From the NCBI GenBank assembly GCA_947367255.1, contig CANBCZ010000004.1, forward strand, positions 52,945-116,944: a DNA stretch of 64,000 bases, in the 5' to 3' direction. Made by a program: the position numbers and the translations under genes. Origin of the DNA: an uncultured Alistipes sp. Its GTDB lineage: Bacteria > Bacteroidota > Bacteroidia > Bacteroidales > Rikenellaceae. This document shows positions 29,149 through 38,604 of the stretch, in pieces (position 1 is the first letter of the stretch; each line of letters begins with the position of its first letter). The notes under the pieces are model-generated. The model was not told the DNA's origin. It saw nothing but the letters and a program-made list of their open reading frames with translations, and ran no database searches.

Positions 29149-31511
29149 GGCTCTATGTAGATGGCAAGAGTTGTCCGACGGGGGATATTGACAGGGTGCC
29201 GATTGGCTTCTCGCTTGAGGATATGCTCAATCCGCAGGCGGCGTGCAGCGGTCGCAAGATGGAGATGACAATCCCCTCGACAGCAGAGTCAAATGAGATT
29301 TTCGGTGTGGCGCGAGATATATATGCCGCCGAGAGGTTTAACGACTCGCACCATACGGCACGCCTTGAGTGTGATGGCGTTACACTCTTTGAGGGTACTA
29401 TCTATCTGCTCGATGCATCTGTCGGCAGTCGCAGTGGCGGCGACTACAAGGTGCGCATTGTCGAGGGTGGTAAGGATTGGGCGAAGGATGCAGCACGCAG
29501 GGAGCTGAGAAGCAGCGGCATCTGGTTCAATATGGCACTGACGCCTGAGAATATCTGCTCTACATGGGAGGGGGAGCAGTCGGTGCGCTTTCTGCCGGTG
29601 TTGCGCAATCGTTATACTGCCGAGTACTCCGGAGTCTCGCTCGGACCCAAGGAGCAGGTGCTGACGACAGACGACTACCACCCCTTCTTCTCGGTGCCGG
29701 CACTCTTTGAGCGAATATTTCGCGGATATGAGGTGGAGAGTAGTTTTCTGCAGAGCGATGAGTTTCGACAGCTCCTCTTTTCGGGGCAGTATGGCTCACC
29801 CGACACGGCAAAGCAGCAGAAACTACTCGACTTCAAGGCGCGTAGAGCAGCTCCCGTAACGGCTGTGGCAAATGAGTACGGAAAGGTCTATGCAACGGCA
29901 GCATTTGATGATGACGAGTCGTTGGGAAACATTGTCGATACGGCAGATCCGACAGCTGTAGACAGCGACGGCAAGCTGATGCAGGATACATTTACGACGG
30001 GTAATGTCTTCGGAGTGGATGAGGAGGGTTATATCCGCTTTGAGAGTGCGATAGCGGCAAATGTCGGATTTCTGCTGCACCTTGAGTATCAGACCGACTA
30101 CTGCATCGAGAGCAGAACGCGTCTTCGAGGTTTCGATACAGTCGTCTCCGAGCCGATAGTGGAGGCGCACTTCCCGCTAAGCAATGGTTTTAAGGATAAG
30201 CAGAACGAGCTTGTGGCGGGGCTGACCTACAACCTCTGCATATTCGACTATGTGCCGAGCAGCCTCTATATGTTCAAGATCTTTGATCGCGAGACGGGAG
30301 AGGAGTTAGAGAGTCGGGTTATCGACGGCAGGTTTACGCAGATAACGATGCCTGAGGAGTGCAGCCCCGTATGTACGCTTGAGCCGATGCTGGGCGAGTC
30401 GTTGGAGCACAGTGCAGATTGGGCGCTCTACCCCGGACATGTGCAGGAGCGAGGGGTGACGGAGGTGGTGGTAGATATCCGCATACCGCCGCAGGAGTTT
30501 CTGGCGGGCGATAAGATGAGGTTTAATCGCATCAGGTTTCAGGGTGCCGAGCCGGGGATGGCGATTACCCTCTCGACGGAGTGTTCGCTCAGACCATACT
30601 TTACAAATGTGCCCGGTTTCGGCTCGGTGATGGGGCTGACCGATATTGCCCACAACAAGATGTGGCTCATAGAGTTGGTGGAGGCTGTATGTCAGATGTT
30701 CAACCTTGTAATCTACACAGACGAGCGTGCGAAAAGGGTCATTATAGAGCCCGAGGAGGCGTTCTACAGCGACAGAGTGTGGGAGTGGAGCCACAAGATT
30801 GACTACAGCGAACCGCTGCGCATCTCCGACCTTGGTGTGGATGCTCCGCAGTGGGTGGAGCACAGGTACAAGGAGGGCGACTATGCCTCGGCGCAGTACA
30901 ATGAGCAGTACGGAACAGATATTGGCTGTTGGAGGTCGGGAAATCAGGTATATGGTGCGTTGGATACGACCAAAGTGGTTGAGAGTCCGCTGTTTACGAC
31001 GGGTGTAAACAAGTGTGGTGTCTACGCCTTTGCTCCGTCGGCATCGTTGCTGCAGGTGGGCGACAGCGCTGCTGAGGGCGCGATAGATATGCCATTTACA
31101 ACCCATATTGTGCGATATCTCGGGCTTCGACCACTGCCGGAGGGTGAGGTGTGGGGTCCTTTGGGAGAGGCGAGGTATCCTTTGGCGGCATTCTTCTTCG
31201 AGGGTGACGGGCAGACGGAGGGGTTTTCGCTCTGCTTTGAGCCGAGGGATGGTATTGCAGGGTTGAGCCGTTACTTCGAGCAGCACGCCGAGCGAGTGAC
31301 TCGCCGTCAGCGACTTACGGCAACGCTTCGACTCTCGCCGGCAGAGATAGAGTCGTTGCTCTCTGCGGAGAGCGAAGGGGCGACAATTCGCGACACATTC
31401 CGACTGAAACTCTTCAACGAGACCTCGCTCTATCGTCTTGAGAGCATCAGAGGATACAACCCTGCAACTCAAAGTGCAGAGTGTACATTTATCAGACTAA
31501 TGAAGGACTAA
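29145..31511 (+). CDS. Large phage-cassette protein, 788 aa (tail/receptor-type candidate)
   Basis: Long ORF MRLYVDGKSCPTGDIDRVPIGFSLEDML...; context. Confidence 0.55.
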   Translation: MRLYVDGKSCPTGDIDRVPIGFSLEDMLNPQAACSGRKMEMTIPSTAESNEIFGVARDIYAAERFNDSHHTARLECDGVTLFEGTIYLLDASVGSRSGGDYKVRIVEGGKDWAKDAARRELRSSGIWFNMALTPENICSTWEGEQSVRFLPVLRNRYTAEYSGVSLGPKEQVLTTDDYHPFFSVPALFERIFRGYEVESSFLQSDEFRQLLFSGQYGSPDTAKQQKLLDFKARRAAPVTAVANEYGKVYATAAFDDDESLGNIVDTADPTAVDSDGKLMQDTFTTGNVFGVDEEGYIRFESAIAANVGFLLHLEYQTDYCIESRTRLRGFDTVVSEPIVEAHFPLSNGFKDKQNELVAGLTYNLCIFDYVPSSLYMFKIFDRETGEELESRVIDGRFTQITMPEECSPVCTLEPMLGESLEHSADWALYPGHVQERGVTEVVVDIRIPPQEFLAGDKMRFNRIRFQGAEPGMAITLSTECSLRPYFTNVPGFGSVMGLTDIAHNKMWLIELVEAVCQMFNLVIYTDERAKRVIIEPEEAFYSDRVWEWSHKIDYSEPLRISDLGVDAPQWVEHRYKEGDYASAQYNEQYGTDIGCWRSGNQVYGALDTTKVVESPLFTTGVNKCGVYAFAPSASLLQVGDSAAEGAIDMPFTTHIVRYLGLRPLPEGEVWGPLGEARYPLAAFFFEGDGQTEGFSLCFEPRDGIAGLSRYFEQHAERVTRRQRLTATLRLSPAEIESLLSAESEGATIRDTFRLKLFNETSLYRLESIRGYNPATQSAECTFIRLMKD

Positions 31512-31513
31512 CA

Positions 31514-32338
31514 ATGAATCAGAGAATTAAAATTTCAGCAAACACAACCGTCGCAACGATAGATATCGAGGGCGAAATCGGCTCTGAGCAGTCGGGCGCG
31601 GTGACGACCTACGGCGCACTGAAGGAGAAGCTGCAGCAGATTGAGGAGCTTGAGGCTCCCGTAGTGGTGGTAAATATCCGCTCGGTGGGTGGAGATGTTG
31701 CCGATGCGTTGCTTATCTACGAGGCACTGAGCACTCTGGATGCGCACATCACGACCCGTTGCTACGGCTACACCGCCTCGGCAGCGACGGTTATTGCTCA
31801 GGCGGCAAATGAGGGGTGTCGAGAGATTGCCGACACGGCACTCTACCTTATCCACAACTCTTCGTGCGTAGCAGAGGGTAATGCGGCGGAACTTCAGCAG
31901 CACGCAGAGTTGTTGCAGAAGACTGACGAGAGAATAGCGGCAATATATGCTGCCCACTCGGGTAAGAGTGTCGAGCACTTTCTCTCGCTAATGGCAGAGA
32001 ATGGCGGTAATGGAGTGTGGCTCTCACCCGAGCAGGCGTTGGAGGCGGGGCTGGTAGATAGTATCATCAAGCCCGAGAAGGGTGTAACGACGACCCTTAT
32101 GAGCAGAATAGCCGAGTGGCTCGGCATAAAACCGAAGAGCGTGCCGACAATGCCGACAGACAAGGTGAATATTCGGTCACAGCAGCCTACAGCCTGTTCG
32201 CAGCTCTCCCTGTCGGAGGGTCAGAGTGCTGTGAGCAGGTCGCAGGTAAAGGCTGTGGAGGACCCCGGACTGCAGGGGGATGCACTGAGTGCAAATGCAG
32301 AGGCGTACAACCGTGACGCCATTCTTTTCAGAAACTAA
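31514..32338 (+). CDS. ClpP-like head maturation protease
   Basis: IDIEGEIG...VVNIRSVGGDVADALLIYEAL...TRCYGYTASAATVIAQAAN...LYLIHNSSC; ClpP fold pattern. Confidence 0.8.
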   Translation: MNQRIKISANTTVATIDIEGEIGSEQSGAVTTYGALKEKLQQIEELEAPVVVVNIRSVGGDVADALLIYEALSTLDAHITTRCYGYTASAATVIAQAANEGCREIADTALYLIHNSSCVAEGNAAELQQHAELLQKTDERIAAIYAAHSGKSVEHFLSLMAENGGNGVWLSPEQALEAGLVDSIIKPEKGVTTTLMSRIAEWLGIKPKSVPTMPTDKVNIRSQQPTACSQLSLSEGQSAVSRSQVKAVEDPGLQGDALSANAEAYNRDAILFRN

Positions 32339-32371
32339 CAAAACAAACAACAACTTAAAAAACTTAAAACT

Positions 32372-33334
32372 ATGACTATTGAAAATACAAAGACCTACCG
32401 TGGTGAGGAGGTTGAGAAGATCTTTTTCCGTCCATCTTTTTGTGGTACAGATGTAAATCAGCTCGGCGTGCGAGTGCTATACAATATGCCAATGCCGACA
32501 ACAGTGCAGGTGTGGAGCCGTCCGAAGAATGTCCTGCAGGAGTTTGAGAGCGGCTGGAGTGGCGGCACAAACGGCGAGAAGATGCAGAAGACAATCGATA
32601 TGCGCAGGGTAAAGGCGGAGTCGAAGTTTTCGTCTGAGGACTATGCATCGCTCGTATATGAGAAGATTGTCGGCAACACTGCCGTAAATCAGGGCGATCT
32701 GACAGGTACAGCGTTGGAGCAGGCTGAGACCGAGCTCTTCCGACTTGCCATTGCCGAGAGTGTGCGTTCGACACTCTGGATTGGCGATACAAAGGGCGAA
32801 ATCTCGGACAATACGACATTTGACGGTCTCTTCCGTCACATTGCCGATATGCGCGACGATATTACTGCGGTGGTAATATCAACCTCCGATACAAACCAGC
32901 CGAAGGCGATAGATATGCTCAAGGGGTGTTGGGATCAGGCGACACCGGAGCTCAAGGCTCTGCGCTCGGAGGGTCAGCTGGCATACTTCGTAAGTTCGGA
33001 TGTGTGCAACGGATATATTGAGCAGCTCGACGATTGGGGCACCGATGCGGCGTATATCGATATGGTAAACGGTCGTCAGCAGCTCTTCTATCGCGGTATT
33101 CCGGTGATTGAGGTGCCTCTGAGCGGCTACAATACGAGCAGCTTCACAAACTTCTGTATGCTTACCGACCGCCGCAACCTTGTGCTTGCCCTCAATACTG
33201 CCGATATGCCGGAGAATGAGGTGCGTATGTGGTACAATCCGGACGAGATGGAGAACCGTCAGCGTGCAGTATTCCTTGCGGGTGCGCAGGTGCTCGATCC
33301 TCTGCTTGTATCTATCTACTACACAAACTATTAG
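32372..33334 (+). CDS. Phage major capsid-like protein
   Basis: 320 aa directly 3' of head protease; capsid-like pattern ...LVYEKIVGN...YFVSSDVCNGYIEQ...FYRGIPVIEVP...MLTDRRNLVLAL... Confidence 0.65.
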   Translation: MTIENTKTYRGEEVEKIFFRPSFCGTDVNQLGVRVLYNMPMPTTVQVWSRPKNVLQEFESGWSGGTNGEKMQKTIDMRRVKAESKFSSEDYASLVYEKIVGNTAVNQGDLTGTALEQAETELFRLAIAESVRSTLWIGDTKGEISDNTTFDGLFRHIADMRDDITAVVISTSDTNQPKAIDMLKGCWDQATPELKALRSEGQLAYFVSSDVCNGYIEQLDDWGTDAAYIDMVNGRQQLFYRGIPVIEVPLSGYNTSSFTNFCMLTDRRNLVLALNTADMPENEVRMWYNPDEMENRQRAVFLAGAQVLDPLLVSIYYTNY

Positions 33335-33337
33335 CGT

Positions 33338-33754
33338 ATGGATTACAAACCTGTTGGTGGCGTAAGGAGAGTATCTCTCCGCGCCGCCGATACGGTTGGT
33401 CGCGCAATGGAGAGTGTCGAGGTAGAGCTGATAGATGACGGCTCGACATACAGAGAGGTGCTGAGCGTAGAGAGGGGAAGTGGCGTGGTAAGGCATACGC
33501 TTACCCTCAAGGCGCTCTACAGCAATGCCGAGGCGTGGCTGCAAAGCGAGTTTATCGATATGGCGACACGAACGGGTGTTGTGGCAGAGGTGATGCTCAA
33601 CGACTCGCGACAGGTGACTGTCGGGTTTTCGGAGGCTTTAGGGGTGGAGCAGCCGCTGCGCATAAGGTCGCTCGAGGTGGACTCGGCGCACTCGCCATCG
33701 GAGGTGCCAACCGTAACGCTTGTATTGTGTTGTGAAGGTGTGAATTTAATATAG
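33338..33754 (+). CDS. Phage-cassette small protein
   Basis: Tightly packed between capsid and portal ORFs. Confidence 0.55.
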   Translation: MDYKPVGGVRRVSLRAADTVGRAMESVEVELIDDGSTYREVLSVERGSGVVRHTLTLKALYSNAEAWLQSEFIDMATRTGVVAEVMLNDSRQVTVGFSEALGVEQPLRIRSLEVDSAHSPSEVPTVTLVLCCEGVNLI

Positions 33755-33773
33755 AGTCTTGAATATGAGTAAG

Positions 33774-34979
33774 ATAGTAAAAATATGCGGAGCGACATCC
33801 TCGACTCCTGACCCATATATCATCACCTCAAAGAGGGTGGAGAGTAACGAGTTTTGGCGTTGGGGAAGTGACAATCGTCTGCCGAAGTTGCTCTCGACAA
33901 TATCGCGTTGTTCGACAACGCATCGCCGAATAATCAACGACAAGGCGGACTACATAACCGGCAAGGGATTTACATTTGACCAGCAGATCCCGCTTCTTGA
34001 GGCATTTGTAGGACAGGTAAATGGCAGCGGCGAGAGTCTGCGCCAGCTGATAAATAAGGTGGCATTTGATAAGTCGCTCTTCGGAAATGCATTTATCGAG
34101 GTGGTGACGGATGCCGACCATACATTTCTCTCGCTCTACCATCAGGATGCGGTACGATGTCGTGTGGCGAAAGATTCGGAGCACATACTGCTGCACCACG
34201 ATTGGGACAACTACTCGCCAAAGGATGCAATTTGTCTGCCGAGATATCCACTCTTTGAGCAGCAGAGTGATGGTACGCTGCGCTCGATAATTCACTACAA
34301 GGATTATGAGCCGGGATTTGACCACTACGGCGTGCCACCATATATTGCCGGACTTGGCGTGAGTGCAATAGCCTATAAGACAGATCGTTGGAACATCTCA
34401 CGACTTGACAACTCCTTCCAGCCGTCGGGTGTGATGATACTCGACGATGCTGTGGACAACGAGAGCGATGCCGAGCGAATGGTGCGCAGTGCCGAGGAGC
34501 GATTTGCCGGCAGACCGGGTCAGGTGATGTTTATCGTAAAGGATGGCAGTGATAATGATAACTCTCGATTTGTGCCTATATCGACGGCGAGTGACGGCGA
34601 TTGGGAGTCGCTCCATACGCAGGCGACAAACGATATTGTCGTGGCGCACTCGTGGTTTCGTTCGCTCAGCGGACTGGACTACTCGACGGGTTTCAACTCC
34701 GAGCGAATACTGCACGAGTACGAGATTGCCCTCAATACGGTAATTCTGACCGAGCAGGAGGAGTTGCTTGAGCCGCTCAGAGAGTTGCTGACGAATATCC
34801 TGCAGGTGGATGCCTCGTCGTTGGAGTTTGTAAATCGTCCGCCGACGCGCTCGAAGCCTATATATATGAAGGTGTGGGAGGCTCGCAAGGCGGATGGTCT
34901 CGACTACGACCCTGAGGATAAGGAGCAGCAGTACTATCTCTCCGAGATAACGAAGTATAACGTAACAAAGATTGGATGA
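33774..34979 (+). CDS. Phage portal-like protein
   Basis: RIINDKADYITGKGFTFD...LINKVAFDKSLFGNAFIEVV...FNSERILHEYEIALNTVILTEQEELLEPL. Confidence 0.72.
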   Translation: MVKICGATSSTPDPYIITSKRVESNEFWRWGSDNRLPKLLSTISRCSTTHRRIINDKADYITGKGFTFDQQIPLLEAFVGQVNGSGESLRQLINKVAFDKSLFGNAFIEVVTDADHTFLSLYHQDAVRCRVAKDSEHILLHHDWDNYSPKDAICLPRYPLFEQQSDGTLRSIIHYKDYEPGFDHYGVPPYIAGLGVSAIAYKTDRWNISRLDNSFQPSGVMILDDAVDNESDAERMVRSAEERFAGRPGQVMFIVKDGSDNDNSRFVPISTASDGDWESLHTQATNDIVVAHSWFRSLSGLDYSTGFNSERILHEYEIALNTVILTEQEELLEPLRELLTNILQVDASSLEFVNRPPTRSKPIYMKVWEARKADGLDYDPEDKEQQYYLSEITKYNVTKIG

Positions 34980-35452
34980 TGAAGACAATTATAGATGTGG
35001 AATCGGTGCTCACCCTTGCCTTCGCAGAGGCGGAGCACCTGAGTCGCGAAGTGGTTGGTAGTACCGATATTCTTGTGGCGACGGAGCGTTATATCACCCC
35101 GATTTTGGGGCAGAAGATGGTCGATGCCCTCACAGAGGGCAAGTATTGCGATTTTGCTGAGAAGTATGTAGCCCCGGCACTCGCCTTTGCTGTAAGGTCG
35201 GTTATCCAGCCGGCGATAAATCTCAGGCTCGGAGATAGCGGGCTTGTTGCTCCACGAGGTGAGGCGATGGAGCAGCCGAATGGAGAGGCGGTGAAGGGGT
35301 TGAATCGTTCGCTAAAGATAAGAACGCGACAACTGCTCAAGCGACTCTCGGAGGCTGTAGAGCAGAATAAGGGTCAGTTTGTTGAGTATGAGTCGAAGTG
35401 TAACATTTTTAACCGTTGTTCGATAGATGGAGGAGTTGTTCAGATTTTTTAA
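34976..35452 (+). CDS. Phage-cassette head-completion-type hypothetical
   Basis: 158 aa; DUF6712-like pattern; overlaps flanking ORFs. Confidence 0.5.
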   Translation: MMKTIIDVESVLTLAFAEAEHLSREVVGSTDILVATERYITPILGQKMVDALTEGKYCDFAEKYVAPALAFAVRSVIQPAINLRLGDSGLVAPRGEAMEQPNGEAVKGLNRSLKIRTRQLLKRLSEAVEQNKGQFVEYESKCNIFNRCSIDGGVVQIF

Positions 35453-35855
35453 GATGCTGCTCATCTCGTTGTTGTCGCTCTTTGCGCCTGTTAAACCATT
35501 GATATACTGCGCATTGGTATTTGTGCTGATAGACTTTGTTACCGGCGTGGCGGCATCAAGAGCTGTAGCAAAGCGCGAGGGTAGGAGTTGGTATTTCGAG
35601 AGTCGCGAGGCGTGGAGAACCCTCTACAAGGGTGGATTTGTCGTGATGGCGATAGGGATGATGTGGATCCTTGAGAGTTGCGTGCTCGACTTTATGACTC
35701 TCAACCTGACAAAGCTCTTTACGGGGTTTGTATGCTCGGTGGAGCTGTGGTCATTTCTTGAGAATGCCGCGCAGCTCTCGGATACTCCACTCTTTGAGTG
35801 GATGAGAAGATATTTGCATCGTAGAATTGAAAACCAGATAGACAATGTCAAGTAG
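35427..35855 (+). CDS. Holin-family membrane protein
   Basis: Multiple TM segments, IYCALVFVLIDFVTGVAASRAVAKREGRSW; adjacent to lysozyme-like ORF. Confidence 0.75.
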   Translation: MEELFRFFKMLLISLLSLFAPVKPLIYCALVFVLIDFVTGVAASRAVAKREGRSWYFESREAWRTLYKGGFVVMAIGMMWILESCVLDFMTLNLTKLFTGFVCSVELWSFLENAAQLSDTPLFEWMRRYLHRRIENQIDNVK

Positions 35856-36264
35856 AGGTTTGAGAAACAGAAATCCGGGAAATATTCGCCGCTCGAAGGT
35901 GCACTACAAGGGCGAGAAGGAGTTTTCGACAGATAGTGCATTTAAGCAGTTTGAGACCCTGGAGGCGGGCTATCGTGCGATGTTCGTATTACTCCATACT
36001 TATCGCGTAAGAGGTTATGGCTCAACCATTTCGCAGATGATTGCTCGTTATGCTCCGCCGTCGGAGAACAACACCGAGGCGTATATTGCCAGAGTTGAGA
36101 GGATGTCGAAAATTGATCGTCATACGCCTCTCGACACCCTTTCGGAGGAGCAGATGGTGCCCGTTGTATGTGCAATGTCGGCAGTTGAGAATGGAGTTGT
36201 TGCCGAGAGGGCAGCAGTAGAGCGCGGCTGGCAGATGTTTGTTGCCGACTTTGCAAAAAAATGA
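35845..36264 (+). CDS. Lysozyme / structural protein P5-like endolysin
   Basis: GLRNRNPGNIRRSKVHYKGE...FKQFETLEAGYRAMFVLLHTYRVRGYGSTISQMIARYAPPSENNTEAYI. Confidence 0.85.
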   Translation: MSSRGLRNRNPGNIRRSKVHYKGEKEFSTDSAFKQFETLEAGYRAMFVLLHTYRVRGYGSTISQMIARYAPPSENNTEAYIARVERMSKIDRHTPLDTLSEEQMVPVVCAMSAVENGVVAERAAVERGWQMFVADFAKK

Positions 36265-36276
36265 TTATCTTTGCGT

Positions 36277-37440
36277 ATGACTTTGGCGGAATTTGAGATT
36301 TTGTGTAGCGAGGAGGTGCGCAGGGCGGTAGATGAAAATATCGCTCGCGACCCTGTGTCAATTGCTCTCGACAAGCGTATAGAGCACGCCTCGCTTGTGG
36401 CAACGCAGGTGAAGCGACTGCAGCGTGCAAAGAGCAAGCTGCCATCCTACTACGCCGTTCGAGCTATCCTTCCGCCGAGGGCATACGAGCAGTCATCAAG
36501 TGAGCTTTGTGCTGCCGAAAACAATCTCTCAGGTACTTCTGCGCTGGATTTGACCTGTGGGCTGGGTGTAGATACTCTCGCCCTGTCGCGCAAATTTAGC
36601 CGTGTTGTTAGTTGTGAGCGTGATGAAGTTTTAGCATCCATTACGCGCTATAATTTGAGACTGCTCGGAGTAGAAAATGTCACTATTGAAAATTGTTCTG
36701 CGGAGGAGTATCTTGAAAAGACAACCGACCACTTCGATTGGATATTTGTCGATCCAGACCGCAGAGGCGAAAAGGGCGAAAAGCTCGTGCTCCTCGAGGA
36801 GTGTTCGCCCGATGTGGTGGCGCTATTCCCGCGAATTATGGAGGTGGCAGACCGTCTCTGCATAAAGTCCTCGCCACTATTCGATACGGCGGAGGCGGAG
36901 CGTAAATTTGGTAACTGTTCGGTGGAGGTGTTGTCGCTTGCCGGCGAGTGCAAGCAGGTGAATATCTATGTCGATGGAGGTGCTCCGACACTCTCGGCAG
37001 CGGCTGTGGGTATGGGTCGTTTTGAGGTGGACAGATCTAAGGCTGATAGTTACTCGTTTGCGGATGCTCCGGTAGAATTATCTGAATATAAATATCTTAC
37101 AATACCTGATGTGGCGCTTGTTCACTCGCGTCTTGTGGCGGCAGCATTTGCCGGCAAGGCTGATGTGTGGTCAAATAATGGCGTGGCACTCAGCAGAGAG
37201 TATCCCGAGAATGTGTTGGGTCGAATATTTAAGATTGACGAAATTTTCGACTTTGGCAGCAAGGAGCTAAAGCGAGCACTGAAGGGTAAGAAGATTGAGA
37301 TTTTCCGTCGCGATTTTCCAAATTCAAATAGCGAGATATGCCGCAAATTCTCCGTCAAGGAGGGTGCAGCAGAGCGTTGGTGTTTTACCCGTATCTGTGG
37401 AAAATTGTTGGCTATAAAGCTCGTCCCTCATCAGCGCTGA
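36277..37440 (+). CDS. Class I SAM methyltransferase with THUMP-like domain
   Basis: ALDLTCGLGVDTLALS, WIFVDPDRRGEKGEK, CIKSSPLFD. Confidence 0.88.
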   Translation: MTLAEFEILCSEEVRRAVDENIARDPVSIALDKRIEHASLVATQVKRLQRAKSKLPSYYAVRAILPPRAYEQSSSELCAAENNLSGTSALDLTCGLGVDTLALSRKFSRVVSCERDEVLASITRYNLRLLGVENVTIENCSAEEYLEKTTDHFDWIFVDPDRRGEKGEKLVLLEECSPDVVALFPRIMEVADRLCIKSSPLFDTAEAERKFGNCSVEVLSLAGECKQVNIYVDGGAPTLSAAAVGMGRFEVDRSKADSYSFADAPVELSEYKYLTIPDVALVHSRLVAAAFAGKADVWSNNGVALSREYPENVLGRIFKIDEIFDFGSKELKRALKGKKIEIFRRDFPNSNSEICRKFSVKEGAAERWCFTRICGKLLAIKLVPHQR

Positions 37441-38446
37441 GCAGACCGCACGCAGCCTTTATATCCTCGCCACGAGAGGCACGGATAGTGGTCATAATAC
37501 CCTTTGCCGTAAGTGCATCGCGGAAGGCAACCATCCTCTTCTGGTCCGGTGAGAAGTATGGCGAGTCGGGAATCTTATGGAAACGAATCAGGTTTATACG
37601 ACACTTAATGCCGTTGAGCAGGCGGCATAACTCCTTGATATGCAGTTGCGAATCGTTCAGACCACTCATAACGATATACTCAAATGACACGCGGCGCTGG
37701 TGTGTGAAGTCGTAGCGGCGCAGCGTCTCGGCAATATCTGCAATAGGGTACGCTCGCTCGATAGGCATAATCTCGGCACGCTGATCGTGGAACGGGTTGT
37801 GGAGCGAGATGGCAAGGTGCACGGAACTCTCGTTCAAAAATCGCTCAAGCTCCCTGCCTACGCCTGCAGTAGAGACGGTAATACGGGTCGGTGACCAGCC
37901 GTAGCCCCACTCGGCAGTCATAATCTCGAGCGCCTTGAGAAGGTTGTCGATATTGTCAAACGGCTCGCCCATACCCATATAGACCACATTTGTAAGTGTC
38001 TCTCGCTCGGGCAGAGAGGCAATCTGGTTGAGGATGTCGCAGACCGAGAGCGAGTGTATGAGTCCCAAACGACCTGTAGCACAAAATTTGCAGCCCATAC
38101 GGCAGCCCGCCTGTGACGATACGCAGAGCGTAGCTCGCTCACCATCAGGGATATATGCCGACTCTACTGCCGCCCCCTCGCTTGTGCGGTAGAGGTACTT
38201 TTTTGTGCCGTCAGCAGATTTGCTCTCCTTGACAGGTGCTGTAAGACCGATGCAGTAACTCTCGGCAAGCTTCGCACGATTTGTCTTTGACAAGTCGCTC
38301 ATCTGGTCGATTTCGGTAACGCCGCGGCGATAGAGCCAGCCGGCAATCTGCTTGGCGGCAAAGCGTGGCAGACCCTCCGCTGCACACAGCTGCTGAAGCT
38401 CTGAAAGGGTCTTTCCGTATAGCGGTTCGAGAGTTTTGTTGCTCAT
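37412..38446 (-). CDS. rlmN: 23S rRNA (adenine2503-C2)-methyltransferase RlmN
   Basis: Radical SAM CRMGCKFCATG, NVVYMGMGEPFDN; converges with and overlaps the preceding ORF. Confidence 0.97.
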   Translation of the reverse strand: MSNKTLEPLYGKTLSELQQLCAAEGLPRFAAKQIAGWLYRRGVTEIDQMSDLSKTNRAKLAESYCIGLTAPVKESKSADGTKKYLYRTSEGAAVESAYIPDGERATLCVSSQAGCRMGCKFCATGRLGLIHSLSVCDILNQIASLPERETLTNVVYMGMGEPFDNIDNLLKALEIMTAEWGYGWSPTRITVSTAGVGRELERFLNESSVHLAISLHNPFHDQRAEIMPIERAYPIADIAETLRRYDFTHQRRVSFEYIVMSGLNDSQLHIKELCRLLNGIKCRINLIRFHKIPDSPYFSPDQKRMVAFRDALTAKGIMTTIRASRGEDIKAACGLLSADEGRAL

Positions 38447-38604
38447 TGTGTCGAAAAATTTTTCACAAATGTAGAGAAAATTCGCGATTTTTTCGTCGGG
38501 ATGTCTTTTTTTTGAAAAATAATCCTTATATTTGTGCCAAAGTATGTCTGCGAAGTGTAGCGCGGACAGCAGATTGGGGTCAATAATTAAAAACTTAACT
38601 ATAA

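Noticed and set aside
30306-31472. 388-aa minus-strand ORF inside the phage cassette
   Set aside because: Antisense to the 788-aa cassette protein; Arg/His-rich shadow translation
27757-36264. Intact inducible prophage
   Set aside because: No integrase, terminase, repressor, replication or tape-measure gene and no att repeat seen; only ~8.5 kb
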